Position numbers and translations under genes: made by a program. This document shows, one piece after another, positions 52,778-63,419 of a stretch of DNA of 64,000 nt. The stretch is from Mantis religiosa (taxonomy: Eukaryota; Arthropoda; Insecta; Mantodea; Mantidae), in the NCBI GenBank assembly GCA_030765055.1, contig JAUKNK010000321.1, positions 248,001 through 312,000 of the forward strand, given 5' to 3'. Position 1 is the stretch's first letter, and each line of letters begins with the position of its first letter. The notes under the pieces were generated by a model, which worked only from the letters and a program-made list of their open reading frames with translations, was not told the origin of the DNA and searched no databases.

Positions 52778-52989
52778 TGTGACTTTGTGGGTTCGTGAAA
52801 ATCAAAAGTCGAGGCTTCAAATACAAAAACTGCACTTTATTTTCCTAGCAAATGCATTCGTCAACTCACAATTTGCTAGCTAACCTAAAACTGTTTATTT
52901 TTCCAACTCTACCCACAACTGTCTCTCACTTCCGGTAACGATCGGCCATCATTTTTCATCGGCTTCGCGAGCCTACCACCAGGGTGACA
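52778..52989 (-). mobile_element. Gypsy B 3' LTR
   Basis: 212 bp, TGTGAC...GTGACA (read on plus), about 97% identical to the partner LTR. On the minus strand it runs tgtcaccctggtggtaggct to cccacaaagtcaca. Very short for a gypsy LTR. Confidence 0.92.
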
Positions 52990-53000
52990 CTGCTTCCTCC

Positions 53001-53708
53001 TCAAGGCTGGTCGTCCCGAACAGCGCCTTCGTAGTGGGCCAGGCGATCCAGGTGTACCACCAACATCTTTCCTCGGGACACCTTCTGGATCAAACCTGCT
53101 GTCCGGCCTTCCGGTCGTGCCGTCACCATCACTTCGCTCCTCACGGGGACAACCACGTCTTCGCTCAAGACGACCCTGCAAATTCCAAGGCGCTCTTCTG
53201 GTTGACGGAGTATAACCTCTTCTCCGTTGAGCCTTAGGACCGTCCTGCCGACGTCGACCGTCGCCTCGTGGCTCCTGAGGGCATCCAGTCCCAGAATCAC
53301 CTCCTCAGCCACCTTCGCGACGAACACCCACAGACGCACGGCACTCCGTCCCAAGTTCAGCTCCAGTGGGGCCTCCTTCTCCACAGGCATGGTGTCGCCC
53401 GATGCTGTCAAAAGCTCGTATGGTCGGCTCGGCTTCCTCGTCAGCAAACCCTTCGCCACGTCAGGTCTGATGATAGTCACGGCCGCCCCGGTGTCCACCA
53501 GCACGCGGCACGGTTTTCCTCTTACCCAGCCGTCCGCGATGAGGTTGTCATCCATCCGCCGGCTGACGGCGCGGATTGTCACTCGAGGAGATGGTGGAAA
53601 TGGCGCCGACGTGCCCCTCTCCACGACGGCCCTTACTCGTTTTCCAGCTGCTCTTACTGGTGTGGACAGTCTCTCCGCAGGTGTCCGGGCTGTCCACACC
53701 CCCAACAC
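53001..53708 (-). CDS. Gypsy B protease fused in frame to integrase tail
   Basis: A 235-residue open frame on the minus strand. The N-terminal spacer is followed by a retropepsin-like protease with the active-site motif VLVDTGAAVTIIRPD and the second signature VILGLDALRSHEA. Instead of RT, the frame continues from VVVPVRSEVMVTARPEG directly to IQKVSRGKMLVVHLDRLAHY and EGAVRDDQP, which reads like the C-terminal tail of a gypsy integrase (compare KVVHLDRLAPY). No stop or frameshift lies at the join, so it is a clean in-frame deletion. The frame overlaps the gag end by ~55 bases in the -1 frame, as expected for gag-pol frameshifting. The listed start is the first Met; the natural start would be by frameshift. 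Confidence 0.85.
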   Translation of the reverse strand: MLGVWTARTPAERLSTPVRAAGKRVRAVVERGTSAPFPPSPRVTIRAVSRRMDDNLIADGWVRGKPCRVLVDTGAAVTIIRPDVAKGLLTRKPSRPYELLTASGDTMPVEKEAPLELNLGRSAVRLWVFVAKVAEEVILGLDALRSHEATVDVGRTVLRLNGEEVILRQPEERLGICRVVLSEDVVVPVRSEVMVTARPEGRTAGLIQKVSRGKMLVVHLDRLAHYEGAVRDDQP

Positions 53709-53872
53709 AGGCCACTAGGTGTTCGCCGGCGTCCCACAGCTGGTCTTCTGTCTCCGGCGTAGCGGACACTCCTCGTTCTCGACGTCGGGATAGATGCTAC
53801 CTTGGCCGCCTCCATCCTTAATGCCGCTGTCAGCGCCTCGTGGATGGTTTTATAATCGCCGAGCATTAGGCG
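53690..53872. repeat. 183-bp direct repeat, copy 1
   Basis: Identical to 54409-54591 base for base as far as I can read. It covers the gag C-terminal part (LMLGDYK to the zinc knuckle). With its partner it brackets the 536-bp insert. Confidence 0.9.
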
Positions 53873-54408
53873 TAGGGGAAGGGATCCGTCCCTTTCAGCT
53901 GCCAAAGTGCGGGCGCTGCGGACCCTTAGCACTCGTGGTACCTCTGACGTTACTAGAGGAACCTCGGGCCGAACAGCCGAGCCCCTCCTTCGGGAGTTGT
54001 TCGGATTGGGATGGTCTCGAGGGGGCAGTGTGTTCCCGATACCCGTGGGAGATTGGGTACGTCTTCGGACGGGGTTGAGGGAAGCCATTAAGTTTCCGGG
54101 TACTAGCCTGCTTAGCTAGTAGAAGGTGTGCTAGATCACCAGGCGGCCCCACCGAGGTCATATCGGTAGTCTTCACCTTGAGTGTTGACGCGCGTAAGTG
54201 GCGTATCCACTTCCGTCCCGTCTTGTGTCCCTAGGACCAGATGGGGGGGGGGAGCTTGTTAGGAAACTACGTCTTGCCCTAATGGAAAGCCCCACGGAGG
54301 ATGCCGGGTGCCCTTTAAGGGACAGCTCGGATAACTCCCTGGTTGGAAGAGGCCCGGGTCTTGTTCCTACGGGTTCAAGGCTAATGGGAGTAGACCCTCT
54401 GGACTCAA
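53873..54408 (-). mobile_element. 536-bp insert of unknown type inside gypsy B gag
   Basis: GC-rich sequence absent from the related gypsy A gag. On the minus strand a frame starts MKTTDMTSVGPPGDLAHLLL and runs ~90 codons, and a run of nine Gs lies at ~54243. It resembles the 5' end of a non-LTR element more than anything else I know, but no diagnostic motif is present. No poly-A tail, no terminal inverted repeats. Confidence 0.5.
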
Positions 54409-54591
54409 CTGTCCACACCCCCAACACAGGCCACTAGGTGTTCGCCGGCGTCCCACAGCTGGTCTTCTGTCTCCGGCGTAGCGGACACTCCTCGTTCTCG
54501 ACGTCGGGATAGATGCTACCTTGGCCGCCTCCATCCTTAATGCCGCTGTCAGCGCCTCGTGGATGGTTTTATAATCGCCGAGCATTAGGCG
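54409..54591. repeat. 183-bp direct repeat, copy 2
   Basis: The partner of 53690-53872. Gag continues undisturbed upstream of it (on the minus strand), so this is the copy joined to the 5' part of gag. Confidence 0.9.
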
Positions 54592-55567
54592 CTGACGAAT
54601 CTCCGTGTCCCGTACCCCGTCGACAAAATTGAAGGCGGCTTCCCGGGATACGAACTCCAGTGGCAGGTCAACCAAGGCCTTGCTAGCCAGCTGCTCGATC
54701 GCTATGGCGAACTCCTGCAGCGTCTCCCCCGGCTGCTGCGACCTTGCCTTTAGCTGGCTGAGGTATGCTACGGCTAAGCGGTGGTTCCCGAAGCAATTCT
54801 CCAGGGCCTCCCAGCTGTCCTTGGGCGCTTCCGTCGTCTGCACCGCGTTTAGGATTTCTGCGGCCCGTCCCTGGAGGCTGGCTATTAACTGTGTGGCCTC
54901 CTCCTCCGGTGACCATCTTTTGTGCTTGGCCACTGTGTCGAACTGGCGGCGGAAGACCTTGAATGTTGACGCGCCGTCATATTTCGGAGGTTTGACGCGC
55001 GCCGATGTTGTGTCGCGTTCCGGTGCGTCAGCCTTCAAATCCTTCAGTTTCCTGCCGACGACGTCCTCCACCATGGCGTTCAGGGACTTGAAGCTGCTGT
55101 CGGCCTTTCCCTCCAGGTTGTTTACGCGGTTCGCGAGGTCTTCGACGTCTTCAACCATGGCGTTCAGGGACTTGACGTTATTGTCGGCCTATTCCTAGGT
55201 CATTGAAGCGGTTCGCCAGGTCCTCGACGCGCTCGTCCACTTGGCCCATCCGCTTGCCCAGCTCCGTCACGTCATCCCTCACGCCGGCCAACTGTTCCTC
55301 AAATTTGGCGGCGAGGACCTCGTTCGCCTCCTTCATTTCCGTGGCCAGACTGTCATTCGCTGCCTTCATTTCTGTGGTCAATTCGGTCTTTATTTCTTTC
55401 AACTCTGCGGCCAGGTTGTTATTTGCCGCTTCTGTTTTTGTTGTTAACTCGTCCATCTTCGCGGCCAAGTTGTTATTTGCCGCTTCCGACTTCGCTGTTA
55501 ATTCGTTCATCTTCTGCAAAAGCATTTCCAATGCCGATTCCATGGCCATAATGTTCGGTGATGTAGT

Positions 55568-55587
55568 TATCCCACTTCTGACACCAG
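55568..55587 (-). other. Primer-binding site, tRNA-Leu type
   Basis: On the minus strand tggtgtcagaagtgggat starts about one base after the 5' LTR. It is complementary to the 3' end (…atcccacttctgacacca) of eukaryotic tRNA-Leu as I recall it. It primes minus-strand DNA synthesis. Confidence 0.75.
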
Positions 55588-55588
55588 T

Positions 55589-55800
55589 TGTGACTTTATG
55601 GGTTCGTGAAAATCAAAAGTTTAGGCTTCAAATACAAAAACTGCACTTTATTTTCCTAGCAAATGCATTCGTCAACTCACAATTTGCTAGCTAATCTAAA
55701 ACTGTTTATTTTTCCAACTCTACCCTCAACTGTCTCTCACTTCCGGTAACGATCGGCCATCATTTTTCATCGGCTTCGCGAGCCTACCACCATGGTGACA
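55589..55800 (-). mobile_element. Gypsy B 5' LTR
   Basis: 212 bp, partner of 52778-52989. It contains the promoter for the element, but no clear TATA box is visible. Confidence 0.92.
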
Positions 55801-55805
55801 ATATA

Positions 55806-56535
55806 ATAAGCAACAGAGAAAATCTAAGACAAAGATGTTGATTTTAAAGAACATAATTCATTCCAACAATTTTTTTACAAAAACATTTCCAAGACTTTCC
55901 TTGTTATTGGTTTGAATTTTCTCATATTTATACATTTTTCAAATGGATAGCTATTCTTTTTCTTTCCCTAGGCCATACAAATTAAACAGAAATTCAATGC
56001 CATAACCTTGCAACTGGTTCTTAAAAACATTTAATTATAGCTTAAGCTATGATTTTTCCATTCCAATTGTACCCACAAGGAAATAAAACCATTTCTACAC
56101 ATGTTTATCTTGATTAACAAGAAGCAGATAAAAGAGTGAGCTTTCTTAAGAACAGCTTGTTGAAGAATGAGTAGAGAAAGTCATGCAAATGTAGCACATC
56201 TGACTTTCAAAAAGAAAGTGACAGATATGCAAAATTTGTATTCTGTAACTTTGAATCAAAATATAGTTTGTTATATACTTTGTTTACTGCTGTATATGAT
56301 CAGTGACTTACTGTATTCATTGTTTTCCAGATTTGCAATTTTTTATGTGCTCCTTCAGAAAATGATAGCATGTACCACAGTTTTACATATAAAATATAGT
56401 TTGGAAGGCAGATCACATCCTTAGAATATGCTGGGGTTGATATGAAATTTGGTTTACTAAATTTAAAAGAAAGGAAAACTCAGAAAATGTTTATTATTAA
56501 TATAATTCTAAGCCAAAATAATACTCCATGCTCCA
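55806..56535. other. No recognisable gene
   Basis: AT-rich sequence with no motif. Confidence 0.4.
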
Positions 56536-56539
56536 TATA

Positions 56540-58800
56540 TTCCTACTGTTTACCTAAAATGTGTTTCGTCAGGACCTCCCTAACATTCTCAGCTAATATC
56601 GACTATTGAATGTTGATTTGGTGAACTCCTTGGAGCTGATAGGGGCATTTCTGTTGGTATCTTGTTTGAGTTCTTTGAAGTTTAAGGGTACATTAACCAG
56701 CCTGTAGGTTAAACTGTTGATAACAGCATTCTTGTGTTGTCTTGGGTTGTATCCATCTGATTTTATGAAATTTTTGGTTTCTGATTCTTTCTTATATAGC
56801 CAAAGTCTAGTTTTGTATGTTTTCTGATTAGTTTCAAGTGTAGGAAAGTGATACTTCAAAGGCGGTGTCAAAATTGAGCAGTTTTCCTCATATTTCTTTA
56901 TAAATATCTTTTATCATGCTGCTATAGCAGTTGGACCCTAAACACTTTTTATAAGTGAAGTTCTTGCTCTATATGATAAGTATCATTCCAAAAATGGTAC
57001 ACTAACATTGATTTATCTATTTCTTTATTCCTGATGTTCCTAAAATGGTCTTTAAGCCTAATGTTCAAATACCTTTTAGTTTTTTCACTGTAAAGGTTAT
57101 CACAGCCTTTGCAGATTATCCGGTACACACCTGAGTTTTTGTCTGTGGGTTTCTCCTTTGTATTGTGTGATTTCAAAAGATGTTTTACTATGAATTTCTT
57201 CTATGGGGCCAAAGTAATGTTGTGTTCTTTGAAGACTTTTTGGAAAAGGTACAGAGCTCTGGGATTCTATGAAGTTTTATTACCGATTGGGGAAGGAGTA
57301 CTTATTTGTTTGCATCTGTGTTGTCTTTTGAATTTATCAATTTTCTTTTTCCCCAATTCAGCATCGAATCCATTGTAATCTGGAATATAAGTTATATGAT
57401 TGTACTCTATGATATATTTGATCTTGTTTAAGGGAACATCGGCCACCCTGTATGTTAAACTGTTGATAGCAACATGCTTGCACTGTTCTGGGTTGTATCT
57501 ATCTGATGTTATGAAATTTTGAGTGTGTGTTTCTTTCCTTATATGCAAATTTTAGTTTTGTATCTTTTCTGACTAGTTTCAAGTGCAAGAAAGTTAGTTC
57601 ATTGTTTGTCTCTTTTTCTATGGAAAAAAGTTTATTGCAGGGTTATATAAATTAAGTAGCCTTAATACATCATCTACCTGTTTCTCATTTACTACCACAC
57701 AGATGTCATTAACATATCTGTACCAGGCTGGCCCTATACCTCAGTCGGTAGAACACCTGCCTGCTGTGCATGGGGTCTCAGGTTCAATTCCTGTATGGGG
57801 GTGGGGATTTCTCCAACCAAGATGATTCACCATCTTCCCAAAAGTCTGGATGTATGAATGAGAGTGTGAATTGTTGCGTGATCTAATGATTAAAATACAA
57901 AGTACAAGCAATACGAGTTAACATCATCGACATGTTCCAAAGTAGAATAGCTGCCGATATTACCGCTGCAGTTAAAGGTGGAGCATAAATGGAACAAAAA
58001 AAGGATATCTATACCAATATTTGAAAATTAGTGGAAATGCCTTTGTGTTATGAATTTTCAAGACGCCCATGAAAAGGTCTGCCAGGAATGGGGATGATAA
58101 GTTGCCCATAGATAGTCCTGATTTTCATTTGAAACATTTGTCATTGGATGTAAAAATGGACTTTTCAGTGCACATGTCTGTTAAGTTAAGGTGTACTGTA
58201 GGGACTGAAGCCATACTTGCATGTAGTCCATGAGCTTGTCTCTTGGCCCACCTGGGAACAAAGAAATTACATCGAAAGATACCATTCAGTCGGTGGGAGA
58301 AAATTCAAAGTCCTAGTTTTTTTGATGAATTCCAACAAAGTTTTAAGACTGTTGCTTTCAAATTTTAGTAGCTCCTTAAATTTTTTGTTTAGCCATTTGG
58401 ACAGTTTGTAATAGGTTGTGCTTATGTTATTAATGACTGGGGACATTTTATATCCTGTTTTGTTAATTTTGGGTAGTCCATATATTTTAGCTACTGTAGG
58501 TTTGTCCAGTTACAAGTTTTGTTTTATTTCTGGTGTTATTATTATTTCAGTATCCTTGATTGTTTCATTTAACTGTTTTACACACTTATTTAAAGGATCA
58601 GAATTTATTTCCTGGAGTTCATCACATGCCATTAAATCTGTCATTCTAGAAATGGACTCCTGCTCTCTCATGATGATCAGTTTATTTCCTTTGCCTGCTT
58701 TTGTATAAACAACATCTTTTTTAATTGAAATTATACCATGAGTTGACTGAGACATTTTGTACTTCACACACCACAACATTTCTTTTAACATGTTTAAAAT
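56540..58800 (-). mobile_element. Penelope-like element, minus strand, rearranged
   Basis: On the minus strand, from 58800: the 5' end with tcaactcatgg; RT start DVVYTKAGKGNKLIIMREQE; then TVAKIYGLPKINKTGYKMSP, VINNISTTYYKLSKWLNKKF, and the palm text up to a SINE insertion at 57728-57905. After the SINE come the catalytic box YRYVNDICVVV (57722-57690, YVND where YVDD is usual), the thumb (THTQNFITSDRYNPEQCKHV) and GIY-YIG (GVYRIICKGCDNLYSEKTKR, LKDHFRNIRNKEIDKSML). Unexpectedly a second thumb-like piece follows (KNFIKSDGYNPRQHKNAVIN, 56871-56700). Several stops are present. Confidence 0.85.
57728..57905 (+). repeat. SINE family 3, inserted in PLE palm
   Basis: tRNA-like head with A box (ctatacctcagtcggtagaa) and B box (ggtctcaggttcaattcctg), then a short body (gggatttctccaaccaagat). 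It interrupts the RT just upstream of the catalytic box. The only copy of this family I see here. Confidence 0.75.
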
Positions 58801-59220
58801 CCATATTATCAGCCTAACACATAGAGTAGTTAACGTAAGAATGGAGGATAAGGAATACGTGATCGAATACACAAATATAATAGAAATGGAGATAACAAAT
58901 GGTTTCAGTAAAAAAACTGGTAGACAAGGAAATAAAAAAATTCCTTTAGATAAAAATAGTTGAATTAGGTATCTTAACAACTTTTAAGGACAAAAAAAAT
59001 AAAAAACATACAAGATATTCACATATCACCCATAGGCAACCAGAAGACTTCAAAAGAATTCCAGTAAATTTAAAATCCCTGGAACCAGTAAACAGTTCAA
59101 TATCAGAAACCTGATCAAAAAACGAAAAGTAAGACAAAATTCCTCTGTTAAAGACATTTGGCATTTATTGAATTAATTGCTCAGACTGCACTAACATCTT
59201 CATTGGAAAGATGAAATGTA
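58801..59220 (+). pseudogene. PLE thumb to GIY fragment, plus strand
   Basis: The plus strand reads SLTHRVVNVRMEDKEYVIEY, NGFSKKTG, a TYHP-containing linker, FNIRNLIKKRKVRQNSSVKD and a broken GIY segment (FIGKMKCNIETRC-like). It abuts the 5' end of the minus-strand PLE at 58800 in opposite orientation, and SINE family 2 cuts its 3' side. Confidence 0.65.
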
Positions 59221-59224
59221 ACAT

Positions 59225-59500
59225 TGAAACCAGATGTGTATCTTGGATACTAGAGCCCCTAGTGGTTTACGGGGGGAAATATATATATAAAGTCCACTGG
59301 AGAATTTAATGTCAGGACGGCACGTTGGCCATGGTAGCTCAATGGGTGGGAGAGACTGGATGGAAACCAGGAGATCCATGGTTCAAATCCCGGCCATTGC
59401 ATCAAATTTTTCATGTTGACTCTATCAATCAAAAACCTTAGCCTATACATGGCTAGTGTGAAGAAATGATTAATTTCCATAAATTAACTTACGCTTAAAT
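59225..59500 (+). repeat. SINE family 2 copy
   Basis: The tail block cccctagtggtttac and the linker gagaatttaatgtcagg precede a tRNA head (catggtagctcaatgggtgg, ggttcaaatcccggcc) and body (ccttagcctatacatggcta, gaagaaatgattaatttcc). The same tail-then-head order as at 39840-39995. Confidence 0.75.
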
Positions 59501-59514
59501 TAAATTTAAAGGGA

Positions 59515-60610
59515 GTTCATTAATGACACTAAACAACACTTAGACTATACTTTATGGCTTACCCAAAATACACAAACCATCCATAACAACGAGACCTATA
59601 GTTAGCAGTATAAATTCACCAACATACAAGAAAAAAGCATCAAGTTCACTGTAGAAGTTTAAAAAGACGAGTATTTACCATTTTTAGATCTAAAAATAAT
59701 CAGAAATAAAAATAGAGTATACTTTGGCATTTACAGAAAACCAACACAGACAGACAACTACATAAAAGCTAATGGCTACAATCCAAGATCCCACAAACAG
59801 GCAATCTTTAATAGTTTAGCACACAGACTGGTCAACATCCCTCTCACAGCAGAAGAATACAAAATAGAATACAACAAAATTATTGCAATAGCACAGAAAA
59901 ATAACTTTCCCAAATCACTAGTAGACAAAGAAGTGAACTTAGCACAAAAGAAGAACCTACTAAGGGAAACCACAACCCTCTCAGCTACAGAAACTAAAAT
60001 GATGTTCAAAAATTCACCTACCATCCATGGGCCTTTGATAAATTCAAAAAAGTCTTTGAAAAACAAAACATTCAACTAGCTCCGGTGAACCATTACTCCT
60101 TAAGAAACCTAATTTGTTCAAACATCAAAGATGAAATTCCATCTTACAAAAAATCTGGGATATATCAAATTGAATGCTGTGACTGTAGTCAAATTTATAT
60201 TGTAAAAATTAAAAGAAATTTAGAAACAAGAGCAAAGGAACACTTTAGGAACATAAAATACAAACAATTAGAAAAATCAGCATTTGCCATGCATTTTTGG
60301 GGAAAAAACCACAACATAAATCCAGAATCAAAATTACTAAAACATACAACAGGAAAAGAAGAACTGTCCACATGGGAACAAATCTTTATTTCAAAAAATA
60401 GGAACAAAGTATTCAATTTCGACATCCCCCAGAAAGATTTGTTCAGCAAGTTCCTCGAACCGCCACCAGAGGAGACCAATAACAAAATATTGCCAGCTAA
60501 ACCAATGAGAACCAGTTGATGTCCGGCTGAAGATAGAAGGAAGGCCCCTGAAGCTAGTTCCGGGAAAATTTAAAAGTAAGTGTTGTTTAGTGTCATTAAT
60601 CGACTCCCAA
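59515..60610 (+). mobile_element. Penelope-like element, RT deleted, GIY-YIG open
   Basis: The 5' terminus gagttcattaatgacactaa (inverted form of the 3' end) is followed by RT fragments. The intact frame 60085-60519 (144 codons) holds the GIY-YIG endonuclease: SGIYQIECCDCSQIYIVKIK (the YIG glycine changed to Val), LETRAKEHFRNIKYKQLEKS, MHFWGKNHNINPESKLLKHT and ELSTWEQIFISKNRNKVFNF. Much of the RT is missing between 59610 and 59650. The 3' end carries the best hammerhead-like motif (60523-60563), then agtaagtgttgtttagtgtc. Confidence 0.85.
60523..60563 (+). ncRNA. Hammerhead-like motif, best candidate by stem I
   Basis: Stem I CCGG/CCGG (60523-60526 and 60560-60563), first box CTGAAGA (fits CUGANGA exactly), a G/C stem II region (gg...cc), GAAG in place of GAAA, a ctag palindrome and a GTT site. 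One box is mutated, so activity is uncertain. It sits at the same place relative to the PLE 3' end as the other candidates. Confidence 0.4.
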
Positions 60611-62110
60611 TAATTTTAAATTCAACTCATTTCCAAAATATGACAGCCTAAGCATCAAAAACACCTATGAACTTATAGAACACATTAAGGATACTGAATT
60701 AAAAGAAGAGGACACACTAGTCTCATTTGATGTTAAATCACTGTTTCCCAGCATACCAGTTACTCAACTCCCACCATTGATAGAAAAATGGCTCAAATCA
60801 CTTGGAATGGCATCACCTGAAATTTCAGATTACATAGAACTACCCAAATTATGCATAGAACAAAATTTCTTCCAGTTTCAAACAAAATATTTCCAAAAAC
60901 TTCAGGGTTAGCAATAGGCAAACCCCTTTCACCCTTACTGGCCGATCTGTACATGAGTGCATTAGAAATAAGGTTCAGCAAAGGTTTTCCTTGGATGTTC
61001 AAACTCTGGCAATGATATGTAGATGACATCTTCAGAATAGTACCAAAAAAAAAACACATCAGTGATGCACTAAAACTTTTAAAATCATAGAAAAAAGCAT
61101 CAAGTTCACTGTAGAAATAGAAAAAGACGAGTATTTACCATGTTTAGATCTAAAAATAATGAGAAATAAAAACAGACTAAACTTTGGCATTTACAGAAAA
61201 CCAACACAGACAAACAACTACATTAAAACTAATGGCTACAACCCAAGATTCCACAAACAGGCAATCTTCAATAGTTTAGCACACAGACTGGTCAACCCTC
61301 TCACAGCAGAAGAATACAAAACAGAATACAACAAAATTATTGAAATAGCACAAAAAATGACTTTCCCAAATCATTAGTAGACAAAAAAGTGAACTTAGCA
61401 AAAAAGAAGAAGCTAATAAAGGAAACCCCAACCCTCTCAGCTACAGAAACTAATATGATTTTCAAAAACTTCCCTTACCATCCATGGGCCTATGATAAAT
61501 TCAAAAAAGTCTTCAAAAAACAAAACATTCAACTAGCACCAGTCAACCATTTCTCCTTAAAAAACCTACTTTGCTCAAACATCAAAGATGCCATTCCATC
61601 TAACAAAAATTATGGTATATATCAAATTGAATGCAGTGACTGTAGTCAAATTTATATTTGAAAAACCAAAATAAATTTAGAAACAAGAGCAAAGGAACTT
61701 TAGAAACATAAAATATAAACAATTAGAAATATCAGCAGTTGCCACGCATTTTTGGGAAAAACACCACAACATAAATCCAGAACCAAAACTACTAAAACAT
61801 ACATCAGGAAAACAAGAACTATCCACATGGGAACAAATCTTCATTTCAAAAAATAGGAACAAAATATTCAATTTCAACATCCCCCAGAAAGATTTGCTCA
61901 GCAAGTTCCTTGAACTGCCACCAGAGGACACCTAGGACAAAATGTCGCAAACTACACCAATGAGAACCAGTTGATGGCTGGTTGAGGAAGAGGCAAAGTT
62001 TCTGAAACATGTTTAATTAAAAGTAAGTGTTGTTTAGTGTCATTAAAAAACTCCCTTTAAATTTAATTTATCACAACAACACTGTTTTCAACACTTCCAA
62101 GAAAGGAATT
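60611..62110 (+). mobile_element. Penelope-like element, near full length
   Basis: RT: YDSLSIKNTYELIEHIKDTE, LVSFDVKSLFPSIPVTQLPP (motif A Asp kept, about 60718), LPKLCIEQNFFQF, a degraded GLAIGKPLSPLLADLYM region and the YVDD box (about 61015-61030). The thumb (LNFGIYRKPTQTNNYIKTNG) and the GIY-YIG piece follow (YGIYQIECSDCSQIYI then a stop). The tail ends ...PPEDT. Frameshifts break it. The end is caacactgttttcaacactt at ~62080. Very similar to the copies at 50480 and 59515. Confidence 0.88.
61977..62014 (+). ncRNA. Hammerhead-like motif, decayed
   Basis: ctggttgagga...tctgaaacatgttt: the GAAACATGTT half is kept, the first box is mutated. Placed as in the other PLE ends. Confidence 0.25.
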
Positions 62111-62199
62111 GTAACGTACACTTAATCATTTTGACAGTCCATAAGAAGAAAATGTTTTAGTTTTGCTGAACCTCATTGGATTGTCGTCAGATGACTTGT

Positions 62200-62400
62200 C
62201 TCCGGAGAATAATGATCAGCTTGAACACCAAGCTTCAGGCCAGTTGACAATTTCTTTGTAATGCCTTCAAGTAAAGGCAAAATGTGTTGAAAGAAAATTT
62301 GTGGCACGTGAAGCACAGGGTGTCTCAGTCAACTCATTGTATCATTTTAATTAATAAATTACTTCACAGTATTAATTTCAATTTAAAATGTTTAAACTAA
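62200..62400 (+). mobile_element. PLE terminal fragment (family 3)
   Basis: Contains atgccttcaagtaaaggcaa (stem-II-like) followed by aaaatgtgttgaaag and gtgtctcagtcaactcattg, then attttaattaataaattact. It is the single-orientation version of the hairpin at 46200-46410. Confidence 0.55.
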
Positions 62401-62599
62401 CATATTGTTTATTTAGCAATTTAAGTATTTTCCTGTATGGTTTGGGTTTACCGCTTTCCCTTTCTATTTTTTCTAAGATCCCACATTTGCTTCCAATTGC
62501 TGATTTCTCTCGAGTATTTAGACCCTCAGTAGCCACATCAATGTCAACTACATAATCTTCTGTGTTATTGTAAAACTCTATGTAAGTTTTTAACTCTTT

Positions 62600-62860
62600 A
62601 TGTAAGAATGATATAGTTCATCCAGATACCAACACAGATGCCCCTATCACCTCCAGGGAGTTTACCAAATCAACATTCAATAGTCGACTTTAGCTGAAGA
62701 TGTTAGGAAGGTCCTAACAGAATACGCTCTAGGTAAGCACTAGCAATATATGGAGCAATGAGCACTAGTTCGACTCAAAATTATGTTAATTTTGTGCTTC
62801 ATCGAATCACAGTTCTTACTCATTGGAATGTCTAACGTATCTATTTTTAGAATAATGTAT
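62600..62860 (+). mobile_element. PLE terminal fragment (family 2)
   Basis: Shares ttaggaaggtcctaa, actagcaatatatggagca and gactcaaaattatgttaatt with 50000-50220, so it is the 3' region of the same PLE family without coding sequence. Confidence 0.65.
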
Positions 62861-62916
62861 TTTACCACAAAACAAATGTTTAACCATCTCTGAGCATAGG
62901 TCTGTCTGCTTCATAT

Positions 62917-63419
62917 TGTCATCCGAACGTCGGAACTCCCTATAGAACCGGCCGGCAGTAGGGCCAGACGGGAAGCATTCAGCCCACGGCTACCCATTTG
63001 TCTTGTGTCACTAACTGAAGGGATGATTAGGAGAGCGGTGCGAGCCCTGTACAGTCTCTTTCCCCTCTTACCAGACCTCTCGAATCCTCGGGATAATTGT
63101 GAGCGCCGCGAACCTTCCAGAAATGGCGAAATTCCCTATATAAGGCCTGTAGTTGGCGAGTCAGTTCAGTTCTTGGTGAGCAGTCGTGAGGAGCGCCGAG
63201 TGAGTGGACAGACTGGAAGACGGTGTACGTGTATTATAGGAGTTGTACATAACAGTGAGCGTGCGATGGACCTATGACAGACGAACTGGTGAATTTTAAT
63301 TGTGTGCGCTAAGTAATTCTATGTAATCGGCAAGTGTTTAAACTGTAATTCGGTGGAAATAAAGAACATTTTCAGTTTGTGCAATTGGACTTTTAATTTC
63401 AGGAATCCACAGAGTCACA
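62917..63419 (+). mobile_element. Solo LTR with ATAT target duplication
   Basis: 503 bp from tgtcatccg to gagtcaca, flanked by atat on both sides (62913-62916 and 63420-63423). It holds a TATA box (ctatataagg, 63135-63144), an initiator-like tcagttcagt (63161-63170) and AATAAA (63358-63363), all in the plus orientation. The TGTCA...TCACA termini and 4-bp duplication match gypsy B, but the sequence is a different family. Confidence 0.85.

Larger units (their letters stand above)
53654..55549 (-). pseudogene. Gypsy B gag, interrupted by insert
   Basis: Capsid/nucleocapsid polyprotein. From the ATG at 55549 the N-terminus is a long coiled coil with repeated heptads (NELTAKSEAANNNLAAKMDE, MKAANDSLATEMKEANE). 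A frameshift lies near 55180. The capsid-like region follows: PPKYDGASTFKVFRRQFDTV, WSPEEEATQLIASLQGRAAE, then the QPGETLQEFAIAIEQLASKA and FVDGVRDTEIRQRLMLGDYK pieces. The zinc knuckle CWGCGQPGHLRRDC (CCHC) completes it in the 53690-53872 copy; the 54409-54591 copy runs into the insert after CWGCGQ. Confidence 0.85.
52778..55800 (-). mobile_element. Gypsy LTR retrotransposon B, young deletion derivative
   Basis: Two 212-bp LTRs (52778-52989 and 55589-55800) differ at about six positions and are flanked by the 4-bp target duplication atat (52774-52777 and 55801-55804). Internal sequence on the minus strand: primer site tggtgtcagaagtgggat (complement of a tRNA-Leu 3' end), gag, zinc knuckle and protease, then directly the last ~25 residues of integrase. 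RT, RNase H and the integrase core are absent. A 536-bp foreign insert with 183-bp direct repeats sits in gag. It is probably non-autonomous. Confidence 0.92.

Noticed and set aside
52909..53181. Second minus-strand frame over the gypsy B protease end and LTR
   Set aside because: Alternative frame with no motif; the protease-integrase tail frame explains the interval.
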